This document shows positions 25,007 to 32,321 of a DNA stretch of 44,658 nucleotides, piece after piece. The translations under genes were made by a program, and so were the position numbers. The DNA is from an uncultured Clostridia bacterium. GTDB lineage: Bacteria; Bacillota; Clostridia; Christensenellales; UBA1242. The notes under the pieces were generated by a model. That model did not search any database. It was not told the origin of the DNA and saw only the letters and a program-made list of their open reading frames with translations. The stretch spans positions 1 through 44,658 of the forward strand of contig CALVNY010000017.1 of the NCBI GenBank assembly GCA_944350085.1, given 5' to 3'. The first letter of the stretch is position 1; every line of letters begins with the position of its first letter.

Positions 25007-25543
25007 ATGAGAATTATATCGGGAAAACACAAAGGCTTAAATCTAAAAAGTTTTGATTTTGAAGGCACAAGGCCCACAACAGACAAAGTTAGAGAAGCAA
25101 TTTTTAGTAAAATTCAGTTCAGAATTTTTGATTCTAATTGTTTAGATTTGTTTGGTGGAACTGGTGCTATAACTATTGAATTTTTAAGTCGTGGAGCAAA
25201 GAAAGTGGTTGTTGGTGACAATAATATAAAAAGCATTAATTTAATTAAAGAAAATTGTTTAAAAGCAAAAGAAAATCCAACAATTATTAAAGGAGATTAT
25301 AAAAACACATTAAAACTTTTAAAAAATGGTAATGAAAAATTTGATATAATTTTTTTAGATCCTCCATTTAAAAGTGATTATGGGCAAAATAGCATAAAAT
25401 TGATTGAAGATTACGGCTTGTTAAAAGATGACGGAGTGCTTGTTTATGAGTGTGAAAAGAACACAAATATTGTTTTAAATTCTTTAAAAATAATAGATGA
25501 AAAAATATATGGAACAATTAAAGTGTATTATATTGTTAAATAA
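25007..25543 (+). CDS. rsmD: 16S rRNA (guanine966-N2)-methyltransferase RsmD
   Basis: A 178-residue SAM-dependent methyltransferase. It begins MRIISGKHKGLNLK and has 'R-P-T-T-D-K-V-R-E-A-I-F', the SAM loop DLFGGTGAITIEFLSRGA and the catalytic DPPF motif (about residue 120). RsmD methylates G966 of 16S rRNA during 30S assembly. In many Firmicutes coaD follows; here it does not. GTGG precedes the ATG at a suitable distance. Little doubt about the family. Confidence 0.94.
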   Translation: MRIISGKHKGLNLKSFDFEGTRPTTDKVREAIFSKIQFRIFDSNCLDLFGGTGAITIEFLSRGAKKVVVGDNNIKSINLIKENCLKAKENPTIIKGDYKNTLKLLKNGNEKFDIIFLDPPFKSDYGQNSIKLIEDYGLLKDDGVLVYECEKNTNIVLNSLKIIDEKIYGTIKVYYIVK

Positions 25544-25548
25544 CTATT

Positions 25549-25577
25549 TTGTTTGCAATAAAATAACTTGTTATAAT
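25549..25577 (+). promoter_or_regulatory. Promoter upstream of smr-asnS
   Basis: TTGTTT (25549-25554), a 17-base spacer and TATAAT (25572-25577); predicted start near 25584, leaving a leader of about 70 bases. Confidence 0.65.
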
Positions 25578-25654
25578 AATGCTAAAAATATTTGGAAAGA
25601 TAAAAAATAACAAAAATATAATAATAAATTTAATTTGTTAAAAATGGGAAAAAT

Positions 25655-25996
25655 ATGTTAAAGGTAATAAATTTAAAAGAAGAAGTGGGGTTGGAGAGTG
25701 CCCTTTTAAAACTAGAAAACGAAATAAAGTTTGCAAAACTTGAAGGCACCAGTGCTTTAATTGTAATTCATGGATATGGTTCACATGGGCAAGGTGGTGT
25801 TATTAAAAAAGAAGTACAAAACTTACTTACAGACTTGCAAAAAGCCAAGAAAATTGAAACCTTTATTCCGGGTGAAAAATGGGGCGAAATGCGAGATGAT
25901 AGAGCATATTTAGAAAGAATATATCCTGAAATTATATTGCAAGAACAATTGCATAATTTAAATAATGGTGTTACAATAATTTTGTTAAAAAAATAA
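25655..25996 (+). CDS. Stand-alone Smr-domain protein
   Basis: A 113-residue protein consisting of little more than an Smr domain: 'L-D/N-L-x-x-E-V-G-L-E-S-A-L-x-x-L' and the core 'L-I-V-I-H-G-Y-G-S-H-G-Q-G-G-V-I-K' where most homologues have HGxGxGxLR. Smr domains are nucleases or nicking enzymes, best known as the C-terminus of MutS2, which acts on collided ribosomes and recombination intermediates. No MutS2 ATPase part is present here. The conserved Arg/Leu after the loop is replaced (VIKK), so activity is uncertain. It lies 16 bases before asnS and is probably co-transcribed with it. Confidence 0.75.
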   Translation: MLKVINLKEEVGLESALLKLENEIKFAKLEGTSALIVIHGYGSHGQGGVIKKEVQNLLTDLQKAKKIETFIPGEKWGEMRDDRAYLERIYPEIILQEQLHNLNNGVTIILLKK

Positions 25997-26012
25997 CGCA
26001 AGGGTAGAAAAA

Positions 26013-27401
26013 ATGATTAAATTAGATGTTAAAGATTTACAAAAACATTATGAAGATTTTTTAGACAAAGAAGTTACAATTAATGGTTGGGTTAGAAACC
26101 ATAGAGAACAAAAAAACTTTGGGTTTATTGATTTTTACGATGGAACTTGTTTTAAAACTGTTCAAGTGGTTTATGAGCAAGATATAAATAATTTTGAAGA
26201 TGTTCAAAAAATAAAAGTTGGTTCTTCAATTTGTGTAAGTGGTGTTGTGGTAAAATCATTAGGTAAAGGGCAAACTTTTGAAATTAAAGCAAAAGAAATT
26301 ACTCTTTTGGGTGATGCCCCTGATGATTATCCAATTCAACCAAAAAGGCACACAAGGGAATTTTTAAGAGAACAAGCATATTTAAGGCCTAGAACAAACT
26401 TGTTTCAAGCAATTTTTAGAATAAGAAGTGTTGCAGCAATGGCAATACATTCCTATTTTCAAGAAAGGGGATATATTTATGTTCATACTCCTTTAATTAC
26501 TTGTGCTGATTGTGAAGGTTCTGACCAAATGTTTAAAGTTACAACATTTAATTTTAATGATTTGCCAAAAGATGAAAATGGTAAAGTTGATTTTTCAAAA
26601 GATTTGTTTGGCAAACAAGCATTTATTACAGGTTCCGGTCAACTTCATGGCGAAACTTTTGCAATGGCATTTAAAAACATATACACATTTGGGCCTACAT
26701 TTAGAACAGAAAATTCAAACACAAAAATCCATGCAAACGAATTTTGGATGATTGAGCCTGAAATGGCATTTTGTGATTTAAATGGGCTTATGGATATTGA
26801 AGAAGAAATGCTAAAATATGTAATAAATTATGTTTTAGAAAAGTGTCCAGATGAAATCAATTTTTGTGATAACTTTGTTGAAAAAGGCTTAAAACAAAAA
26901 TTGCTTGCACTTGTAAATAGCAACTTTACTAGAATTGACCATAAAGATGTAATTGATATTTTAAAGAAAGCAAATGTTAAATGGGAATTTGAACCTGATT
27001 ATGGCGAAGATATTGCAAAAGAACACGAAAAATATATAACAGAATATTTCAATGGACCTGTGTTTATAACAAACTGGCCAAAAGACATTAAAGCATATTA
27101 TATGAAATTAAATGATGACAATAAAACCGTTGCAGCAGTTGACTTGGTTGTTCCACAAGCAGGTGAATTGATGGGTGGTTCGCAAAGGGAAGAAGATTAC
27201 GACAAACTAGTTAAAAGAATGGACGAAATGGGTGTTCAAAAAGAAGGCATTGAATGGTACTTAAATTTAAGAAGATTTGGTGGCTGTGTTCACTCAGGCT
27301 TTGGAATGGGATTTGAAAGATTAATAATATATCTAACAGGTGTTGACAATATTAGAGATGTTATACCATTTCCAAGAACTCCTAAAAATTGTGATTATTA
27401 A
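26013..27401 (+). CDS. asnS: Asparaginyl-tRNA synthetase
   Basis: A 462-residue class IIb aminoacyl-tRNA synthetase, the normal length. It has an N-terminal OB-fold anticodon-binding domain (to about 110, 'V-T-I-N-G-W-V-R-N-H-R'), motif 1 near 'I-R-S-V-A-A-M-A-I-H-S-Y-F', motif 2 'F-G-P-T-F-R-T-E-N-S' and motif 3 'G-F-G-M-G-F-E-R-L-I'. It charges tRNA-Asn directly. GSDQMF and 'E-F-W-M-I-E-P-E' are AsnRS rather than AspRS features. AAGGG precedes the start, and a terminator follows. Confidence 0.97.
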   Translation: MIKLDVKDLQKHYEDFLDKEVTINGWVRNHREQKNFGFIDFYDGTCFKTVQVVYEQDINNFEDVQKIKVGSSICVSGVVVKSLGKGQTFEIKAKEITLLGDAPDDYPIQPKRHTREFLREQAYLRPRTNLFQAIFRIRSVAAMAIHSYFQERGYIYVHTPLITCADCEGSDQMFKVTTFNFNDLPKDENGKVDFSKDLFGKQAFITGSGQLHGETFAMAFKNIYTFGPTFRTENSNTKIHANEFWMIEPEMAFCDLNGLMDIEEEMLKYVINYVLEKCPDEINFCDNFVEKGLKQKLLALVNSNFTRIDHKDVIDILKKANVKWEFEPDYGEDIAKEHEKYITEYFNGPVFITNWPKDIKAYYMKLNDDNKTVAAVDLVVPQAGELMGGSQREEDYDKLVKRMDEMGVQKEGIEWYLNLRRFGGCVHSGFGMGFERLIIYLTGVDNIRDVIPFPRTPKNCDY

Positions 27402-27435
27402 AAAAAGGCTTTTTCAAAAGCCTTTTTCTTTTTTT
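27402..27435 (+). terminator. Intrinsic terminator after asnS
   Basis: AAAAAGGCTTTT (27402-27413) pairs with AAAAGCCTTTTT (27416-27427); it may also serve the convergent gene at 27462. Confidence 0.82.
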
Positions 27436-27461
27436 ATTTAAAATTTTTTATTGTTAATTAA

Positions 27462-27905
27462 TTATAAAAATTCTTGCAAGCTATTAAAAAATTTACTTTC
27501 AGCAACATATAAATTATTAGCCACTTCCTTTATTTCATCATCTAATATTTTGTAAGAGTTTAATGCTTTTTTAAGTTCAATAATTCCCATAGAAGTGCCT
27601 TGAATTAATTTATTTGCAATATGGCTATTTGAATTATCAAAAAATGTTCCCACTTTTATACTTGCCAAACTGCCAATTTTAGCCATAATGTTTATGCTTT
27701 TTAAATCTATATCAAACTTTTCGGCCATTTTTAAAACTTTGCATTTATACTCCTCATAAATCTTCTTTTGTTTTTTAACTAAATCCAAAAAATCGTCATT
27801 TAAAATTTCATCATCAATTAAGTCTATGGTCCAAGTTGCCATATCTAAATTTTTATAAACATCTAACAACATTTTTTCATTTTGATTATTTGATTTTTTT
27901 TTCAT
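27462..27905 (-). CDS. Conserved-looking helical protein of unknown function
   Basis: A 147-residue, almost wholly alpha-helical, charged protein. There is a 'D-M-A-T-W-T-I-D' stretch near residue 21, 'I-M-A-K-I-G-S' near 73 and 'H-I-A-N-K-L-I-Q-G-T-S-M-G-I-I-E-L' around 95-110. The pattern recalls ferritin-like four-helix proteins found singly in Clostridia, but no metal ligand set is convincing, and I cannot name the family. It has no signal peptide or membrane segment. A GGAG site precedes the start. It is convergent with asnS and divergent from the rplU operon. Confidence 0.6.
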   Translation of the reverse strand: MKKKSNNQNEKMLLDVYKNLDMATWTIDLIDDEILNDDFLDLVKKQKKIYEEYKCKVLKMAEKFDIDLKSINIMAKIGSLASIKVGTFFDNSNSHIANKLIQGTSMGIIELKKALNSYKILDDEIKEVANNLYVAESKFFNSLQEFL

Positions 27906-27988
27906 TTATTTGCTCCGTGTTTTTTTATTTTAGTATTTGCAAGATATTAAATAAAATTCATAAAAAAACACAATTAAAAGAAATTTTA

Positions 27989-28017
27989 TTGACATTAATT
28001 AATATATATGTTAAATT
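27989..28017 (+). promoter_or_regulatory. Promoter of the rplU-prp-rpmA operon
   Basis: TTGACA (27989-27994), a 17-base spacer and TAAATT (28012-28017) with an extended -10 TG at 28009-28010; predicted start near 28024, leaving a leader of about 87 bases. Confidence 0.7.
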
Positions 28018-28023
28018 ATATTC

Positions 28024-28110
28024 GAGCCACATGGACTGGGCATTATTTTTTCAAGTGATTAATTATTTAATCCACCCTGTACAGTGAGTTTGGAGAGAGG
28101 AGGTAATAAG
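28024..28110 (+). ncRNA. Candidate ribosomal protein L21 leader
   Basis: The 87-base untranslated leader ahead of rplU is noticeably less AT-rich than other spacers in the window and contains blocks typical of the Firmicutes L21 leader (ACATGGACTGGGC; CCACCCTGTACAGTGAG; then GGAGAGAGGAGG). Such leaders are thought to bind L21 for autogenous control. I could not derive a full fold with confidence by eye. Confidence 0.55.
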
Positions 28111-28413
28111 ATGTACGCTATTGTAGAAACAGGTGGCAAACAATATAAAGTTAGCCAAGACGAAGTTATTAATGTTGAAAAGTTAGACGCAAAAGTTGGC
28201 GATAAAGTTGAACTTAAAGTTCTTCTAACATGTGATGGCGAAAAAGTTTTAGCAGGCAAAGAAGTTGAAAATGTTAAATGTGTTGCAGAAGTAGTTGAAC
28301 ACGGCAAAGATGCAAAAGTTGTTGTATTCAAATACAAAGCTAAAAAGAACGAGCGTAAAAAACAAGGTCATAGACAACCTTACACAACAGTAAAAATTAT
28401 TTCGGTTAAATAA
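28111..28413 (+). CDS. rplU: 50S ribosomal protein L21
   Basis: A 100-residue protein starting MYAIVETGGKQYKV, the universal L21 N-terminus, ending with 'K-x-Q-G-H-R-Q-P-Y-T-T-V-K-I'. It binds 23S rRNA in the large subunit. The start at 28111 is set by AGAGGAGG just upstream; an in-frame TTG at 28084 lies in the leader and is rejected. It heads the classic rplU-prp-rpmA operon. Confidence 0.98.
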   Translation: MYAIVETGGKQYKVSQDEVINVEKLDAKVGDKVELKVLLTCDGEKVLAGKEVENVKCVAEVVEHGKDAKVVVFKYKAKKNERKKQGHRQPYTTVKIISVK

Positions 28414-28416
28414 TTT

Positions 28417-28764
28417 ATGACAAATATTAAATTTATAAAAGATAAGAATAACAACTATATTTCCTTAATTGTTTCTGGTCACACAGGTTACGGAGAATAT
28501 GGGCAGGATATATTATGTGCAAGTATTTCTTCCATTGCGTGTTCAGGAGTTTTGGGTATAACAAAAGTTTTAAAAATTAAGGCAGATGTGGTTAAAAAAG
28601 ATGATGAAGGATATTTAAAAATCCTAATGCCAAGTAATTTAGATAAAGAAAAACTTCAACTTTCAAATCTCATATTTGAAACAATGAATGTTAGTTTTAA
28701 AGATTTAATGAAAGGCTACAATAAATATATTAAATTGGAGGAAGTTTGTGATGATGTTTATTAA
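28417..28764 (+). CDS. prp: Ribosomal-processing cysteine protease Prp
   Basis: A 115-residue protein with the Prp catalytic pair His22 ([15 protein letters not shown]) and Cys34, the same residue numbers as in Staphylococcus aureus Prp, spaced by the HxxxGxxGxDIxC motif. Prp cuts the N-terminal extension of L27, which is essential because uncleaved L27 blocks the peptidyl transferase centre. It lies between the genes for L21 and L27, three bases after rplU, and its end overlaps rpmA by 14 bases. The cognate cleavage site is visible in the L27 gene. Confidence 0.95.
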   Translation: MTNIKFIKDKNNNYISLIVSGHTGYGEYGQDILCASISSIACSGVLGITKVLKIKADVVKKDDEGYLKILMPSNLDKEKLQLSNLIFETMNVSFKDLMKGYNKYIKLEEVCDDVY

Positions 28765-29038
28765 CATACAATTGTTTGCTCACAAAAAAGGTCAAGGAAC
28801 ATCAAAAAACGGCCGTGATAGTAATAGCAAACGATTAGGAATTAAAGCAGCAGATGGCGAATTTGTTACTGCTGGCAGTATTTTAATTAGACAACGTGGA
28901 ACCAAAGTTGTTGCAGGCAACAATGTTGGTTGTGGAAAAGACTACACTCTATTTGCTTTGGTTGATGGTAATGTAAAATTTGAACACCAATCAAAAGACA
29001 AAAAAAGAGTTAGTGTTTATCCGGCAGAAGTTAAGTAA
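28751..29038 (+). CDS. rpmA: 50S ribosomal protein L27 precursor with Prp-cleaved extension
   Basis: A 95-residue L27. The N-terminus [10 protein letters not shown] (1-10) is the cleavable extension, followed by the mature start [15 protein letters not shown]; the usual motif is xNxQxFA, cut after the Ala. Mature L27 places its N-terminus at the peptidyl transferase centre. GGAGGAAG at 28737-28744 supports ATG at 28751; GTG 28748 and ATG 28754 are alternatives. The start lies inside the end of prp. The stop codon overlaps the first bases of the terminator hairpin. Confidence 0.96.
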   Translation: MMFINIQLFAHKKGQGTSKNGRDSNSKRLGIKAADGEFVTAGSILIRQRGTKVVAGNNVGCGKDYTLFALVDGNVKFEHQSKDKKRVSVYPAEVK

Positions 29039-29064
29039 AGAACTAGAATGCTAGTTCTTTTTGT
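29037..29064 (+). terminator. Intrinsic terminator overlapping the rpmA stop codon
   Basis: A perfect 10-bp stem (29037-29046 with 29051-29060), 4-base loop and T run; the left arm begins inside the TAA (29036-29038). Confidence 0.88.
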
Positions 29065-29078
29065 TTATTGGGTTAAAT

Positions 29079-29912
29079 ATGAAATATATATTGGAAAAAA
29101 ATAAAATTACCATTTATAATGTTGAAGATTTTAATATAGAGCACATATTAGAATGTGGGCAAGTGTTTAGATATAAAAAATTAGAAAATTGTTACGAAGT
29201 GTATAGTTTAAACCATAAAGCAACCATTTTTAGTCAAAAAGTTATAACTATTTGTTGTGATGATGAAAAATATTTTGAAAATTACTTTGATTTAAAAGAA
29301 GATTATGGTAAAATTAAGCAAGCATTAAAAACGGATAGTTTAATTGGAAAATCTATCGACTTTGGATATGGCATAAGAATTTTAAGGCAGGACCCACTTG
29401 AAACAATAATAAGTTTTATTATTTCTGCAAACAATAATATTCCAAGGATAAAACAAATAATAGAAAATATTTGCAAAAACTATGGAGTGTTTAATGAAAA
29501 ACAAAATTTTTATGAGTTTCCAACAATAGATGCTTTAAGCAAAATCCCACTTTCGTTTTTCACAAATATTAGGTGTGGATATAGGGACAAATACTTATAT
29601 GAAACAATTCAAATGTTAAAAGATTTTGATTTTAACAAATTGTCTTTACTTTCAACACAAGAGTTAAAAGAGGTTTTGTTAAAACTAAAAGGTGTGGGGA
29701 GCAAGGTTGCAGATTGTATTTTGCTTTATGGCTTTCATAGGACAGATGTTTTTCCATGTGACACTTGGATAAAAAAAGTGTATGTTGATTTTTGTGCAGG
29801 GGTAAGCAATGCTAGTGAAAAGCAAATTAGGGCTTACTTTATAAATAGGTATAAAGAACTATCTGGTTATGCACAACAATATTTATTCTATAATAAAAGG
29901 AGTTCAAAATGA
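29079..29912 (+). CDS. ogg: 8-oxoguanine DNA glycosylase (OGG1-like)
   Basis: A 277-residue protein with the bacterial OGG1-like layout: an N-terminal domain with 'E-C-G-Q-V-F-R-Y', a helix-hairpin-helix 'L-K-G-V-G-S-K-V-A-D-C' containing the catalytic Lys209, and the downstream Asp228 in PCDTW. It removes 8-oxoguanine opposite C and cleaves the strand by beta-elimination. No strong ribosome binding site is visible before the ATG at 29079, which lies 41 bases after rpmA beyond a terminator; it may rely on read-through or its own unseen promoter. Its stop overlaps the NYN gene start by four bases. Confidence 0.92.
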   Translation: MKYILEKNKITIYNVEDFNIEHILECGQVFRYKKLENCYEVYSLNHKATIFSQKVITICCDDEKYFENYFDLKEDYGKIKQALKTDSLIGKSIDFGYGIRILRQDPLETIISFIISANNNIPRIKQIIENICKNYGVFNEKQNFYEFPTIDALSKIPLSFFTNIRCGYRDKYLYETIQMLKDFDFNKLSLLSTQELKEVLLKLKGVGSKVADCILLYGFHRTDVFPCDTWIKKVYVDFCAGVSNASEKQIRAYFINRYKELSGYAQQYLFYNKRSSK

Positions 29913-30889
29913 AAAAGAGAAAAATAGCATTATTGGTTGATATTGATAATGTAAAAATTGGCAAAGAAGCATTTAATGAATTATACGAAAAACTAACTGT
30001 TATTGGCGATGTTGTATACTGCAAATTTTATGGATATAACGATAGAAAGCACTTGTATTTAACAGATATGATTGCAAAATATGGTTACGAAACTGCATCA
30101 TTTATGAGATTCAAAAAGCGTTATAGCCAATTAGACAACAGAATTATTGTTGATGCTGTTAAAATAAACTACACAAAACCTGAAATTGATACATTCTGTA
30201 TTGTTGCAGGTGATGGCGATTTAATTCCACTTTTAGTTGAACTAAAATCATGTGGAAAATTTTTAATTGACATCAACACTCCATATCAAGAACAAAATAT
30301 GCATATGTTTGATGAACATATTAGAGTTTATGGTATGGACGGAAATGTTGAAACATATCAACCAAAATCAAAGAAAACTGCATCAACTAGAAAAACCACT
30401 TCAACTAAAAATACAGTAGCAACACCTGTAAAGAAAGTTCAACAACCAGTTGTTTACGATGAAGATGAAGAAGAGGAAGAAGAATATGAAGAACCAGCAC
30501 CAAGAACAAAAGTTGCTTCTAAACCTCAAACATTAAGAAGACCAGAACCTGTTGTAACTACTGCTTATGATGAAGATGAAGACGAAGAAGAAGAGGAAGC
30601 AGTTCCATTTAGTGCAAATGAAATGCCTCAAGATGATGAAGAAGATGCTTATAGTTTTATGGATAGTGATTTGCAAGAAAAACTAAATGACATAACTGCT
30701 AGAACTTCAGAACTTGATTTTAGTGACAGCAGAGATATGAGCAAAAAATTAAAATTAATTAGTGATATTGAAGCTCTAATTGAAGAAGAAACAAACAAAA
30801 ACGAAGGATTGAATAGTGAAAATCCAGATATTAGACAAATCTTTGTTGAACTACAAGAACTTGTTGAAGATATGAAGAGTGCATTATAA
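29909..30889 (+). CDS. NYN-domain putative RNase with acidic tail
   Basis: A 326-residue protein. Residues 1-150 form an NYN (PIN-like) domain of the LabA type with the acidic metal-binding set: Asp11, Asp13 and Asn14 in LLVDIDN, an Asp in 'I-I-V-D-A-V-K-I-N', and AGDGDL. NYN domains are metal-dependent RNases. The tail from about 155 has a basic Thr/Lys stretch, then two near-identical acidic blocks (YDEDEEEEEE and YDEDEDEEEEE, about 183 and 218), and a helical end resembling no known domain. It overlaps ogg by four bases (ATGA), preceded by AAAGGAG. Confidence 0.85.
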   Translation: MKKRKIALLVDIDNVKIGKEAFNELYEKLTVIGDVVYCKFYGYNDRKHLYLTDMIAKYGYETASFMRFKKRYSQLDNRIIVDAVKINYTKPEIDTFCIVAGDGDLIPLLVELKSCGKFLIDINTPYQEQNMHMFDEHIRVYGMDGNVETYQPKSKKTASTRKTTSTKNTVATPVKKVQQPVVYDEDEEEEEEYEEPAPRTKVASKPQTLRRPEPVVTTAYDEDEDEEEEEAVPFSANEMPQDDEEDAYSFMDSDLQEKLNDITARTSELDFSDSRDMSKKLKLISDIEALIEEETNKNEGLNSENPDIRQIFVELQELVEDMKSAL

Positions 30890-30892
30890 AAT

Positions 30893-30926
30893 AAAAAAGA
30901 AATGCAAAAAGGCATTTCTTTTTTTA
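30893..30926 (+). terminator. Intrinsic terminator after the NYN gene
   Basis: A 13-bp stem (30893-30905 with 30912-30924), 6-base loop and T run, directly followed by the next promoter. Confidence 0.88.
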
Positions 30927-30927
30927 T

Positions 30928-30956
30928 TTGACTAAGATTTATTATAATGCTAAATT
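30928..30956 (+). promoter_or_regulatory. Promoter of the SIMPL-domain gene
   Basis: TTGACT (30928-30933), a 17-base spacer and TAAATT (30951-30956) with an extended -10 TG at 30948-30949; it has the same shape as the promoter at 27989. Confidence 0.6.
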
Positions 30957-30994
30957 AATATTAAAATAAACAACAAAAAGGAGTTAAAGGTAAA

Positions 30995-31654
30995 ATGGAA
31001 ATTGTTGTAAAAGGTGAAGCAGAAAAAACTTTTAAACCAAATTTAATTAAAATAGATTTTAATTTTAAAGTAAAATCAAATACTTATGATTTGGCTTTAG
31101 AAAGGGGAGTTTATAGTGTTGAAAATTATATAAAACTTCTAGAAAAACTTGGATTTAATAAAGAAAATGTAAAAACTAGAAATTTAAGAATTAGTGAAGA
31201 TAGTGTTTACGACGAAAACACAAAAAAATATATAAAAGTAGGCTATGTATTTAATCAAAGTTTAAATTTGGAATTTGATTATAATGTGGAAAAAATGTCA
31301 TTAATTATGGAAGAAACAAGCGTATTAGAAAATCCTCCAACATATTATATTAATTTTTCAATCAAGGAAGATAAAAAGGCAAAGGAAGAACTTTTGGCTT
31401 TGGCGTTTGAAGATGCTAAGTTTCAAGCAAATGCAATTTCAAAAGCAAGCAATAAAAAATTGATTGACTGTGTAAAAACAAGTTTTGAACCATTTGACAA
31501 CAATTTAGTTTCAAGAACATCTTATGGCTTAGCTAAAATGTCAAGAAGTGATGAAAGTTATGATAGAAGTGTTCAAGACACAATAAAAAATATTTTTGTT
31601 CCAGAAGATATAGTTGCAAATATGGAAATTTACACAATATGGATTGCAGAATAA
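30995..31654 (+). CDS. SIMPL-domain (DUF541) protein without signal peptide
   Basis: A 219-residue protein with the SIMPL-domain pattern: an N-terminal 'V-x-G-E-A-E-x-x-x-x-P-N-L-I-K-I-D-F', an alternation of 'L-x-x-x-G-F-N-K-E-N-V-K-T-R-N-L-R-I-S' and a C-terminal 'A-F-E-D-A-K-F-Q-A-N-A-I-S-K-A-S'. SIMPL proteins are usually secreted or periplasmic and of unknown general function. This one begins MEIVVKGEAEKTF with no signal peptide or membrane helix, so it is probably cytoplasmic. It is a single-gene unit with its own promoter, AAAGG ribosome binding site and terminator. Confidence 0.82.
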   Translation: MEIVVKGEAEKTFKPNLIKIDFNFKVKSNTYDLALERGVYSVENYIKLLEKLGFNKENVKTRNLRISEDSVYDENTKKYIKVGYVFNQSLNLEFDYNVEKMSLIMEETSVLENPPTYYINFSIKEDKKAKEELLALAFEDAKFQANAISKASNKKLIDCVKTSFEPFDNNLVSRTSYGLAKMSRSDESYDRSVQDTIKNIFVPEDIVANMEIYTIWIAE

Positions 31655-31660
31655 AAAAAT

Positions 31661-31690
31661 AAAAGTCGATTTTGTCGGCTTTTTATTTTT
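31661..31690 (+). terminator. Intrinsic terminator after the SIMPL gene
   Basis: A 9-bp stem with one G-T pair (31661-31669 with 31675-31683), 5-base loop and T-rich tail. Confidence 0.83.
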
Positions 31691-31726
31691 ATATAGTTAA
31701 TATTATAAATTGTGTAAAAATTTAAG

Positions 31727-31754
31727 TTGAAAATAATTTAAATTATGGTATACT
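31727..31754 (+). promoter_or_regulatory. Promoter of nfeD-floA operon
   Basis: TTGAAA (31727-31732), a 16-base spacer and TATACT (31749-31754) with extended -10 TG at 31746-31747; predicted start near 31761 and GGAG eight bases before the ATG at 31788. Confidence 0.72.
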
Positions 31755-31787
31755 ATACAAGTAAAATTATGCAATGGAGTTGAAATT

Positions 31788-32321
31788 ATGTGGCAAGAAA
31801 TTGGTAAATTATTTACAACGATACAGATAGTGCCAGTTATATTTATTTTAATTGGACTTGTATTTTGTATTATTGAAATTTTTAAATCTAAATTTAGTTC
31901 ATTTGGAATATTTGGTGGAATATTTATAATTGCATCATTAATTGCTGTTATGATGCTTAAAGGAACATCCACACAATTTATATTTTTAATTGTTTCAGTT
32001 TTTTTGGTTATTATTGCTTCATTTTGTATTATGACTATTGTTACAGAAAATGGTAAGTTTTTTTATAAAAAATCCAAAAAATTAGAACAAAATGTTGATG
32101 AAAACTCAAAAGAATACGAAGAAAAAACTTTAAATAAATTGGTTGGTAAAATTGGTGTTGCTTCAACCGAATTAAATCCAGAAGGAAAGGTACAAGTAAA
32201 TGGCATTTCATTAAATGCTACAACATCTGGTGAAAAAATTGAAAAAAATAGTCAAATTAAAATTGTAAAAATAGACGGAATTAAAATTTTAGTTAAAGGA
32301 ATTGAAATAGATGTTAAATAA
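31788..32321 (+). CDS. NfeD-family membrane protein (YqeZ-like)
   Basis: A 177-residue protein with about three membrane helices (roughly 15-33, 39-58, 64-86), a charged linker and a C-terminal OB-fold domain ('L-V-G-K-I-G-V-A-S-T-E-L-N-P-E-G-K-V-Q-V-N-G', then 'G-I-E-I-D-V-K') typical of NfeD proteins. It lacks the N-terminal serine protease-like domain of long NfeD. NfeD proteins pair with flotillins; in B. subtilis yqeZ precedes floA and the two contribute to membrane fluidity and stress resistance. Its end overlaps floA by 11 bases. Confidence 0.88.
   Translation: MWQEIGKLFTTIQIVPVIFILIGLVFCIIEIFKSKFSSFGIFGGIFIIASLIAVMMLKGTSTQFIFLIVSVFLVIIASFCIMTIVTENGKFFYKKSKKLEQNVDENSKEYEEKTLNKLVGKIGVASTELNPEGKVQVNGISLNATTSGEKIEKNSQIKIVKIDGIKILVKGIEIDVK

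Noticed and set aside
25996..26013. Possible T-box leader for asnS
   Set aside because: Only 16 bases separate the Smr gene and asnS, and no specifier or T-box sequence is present.
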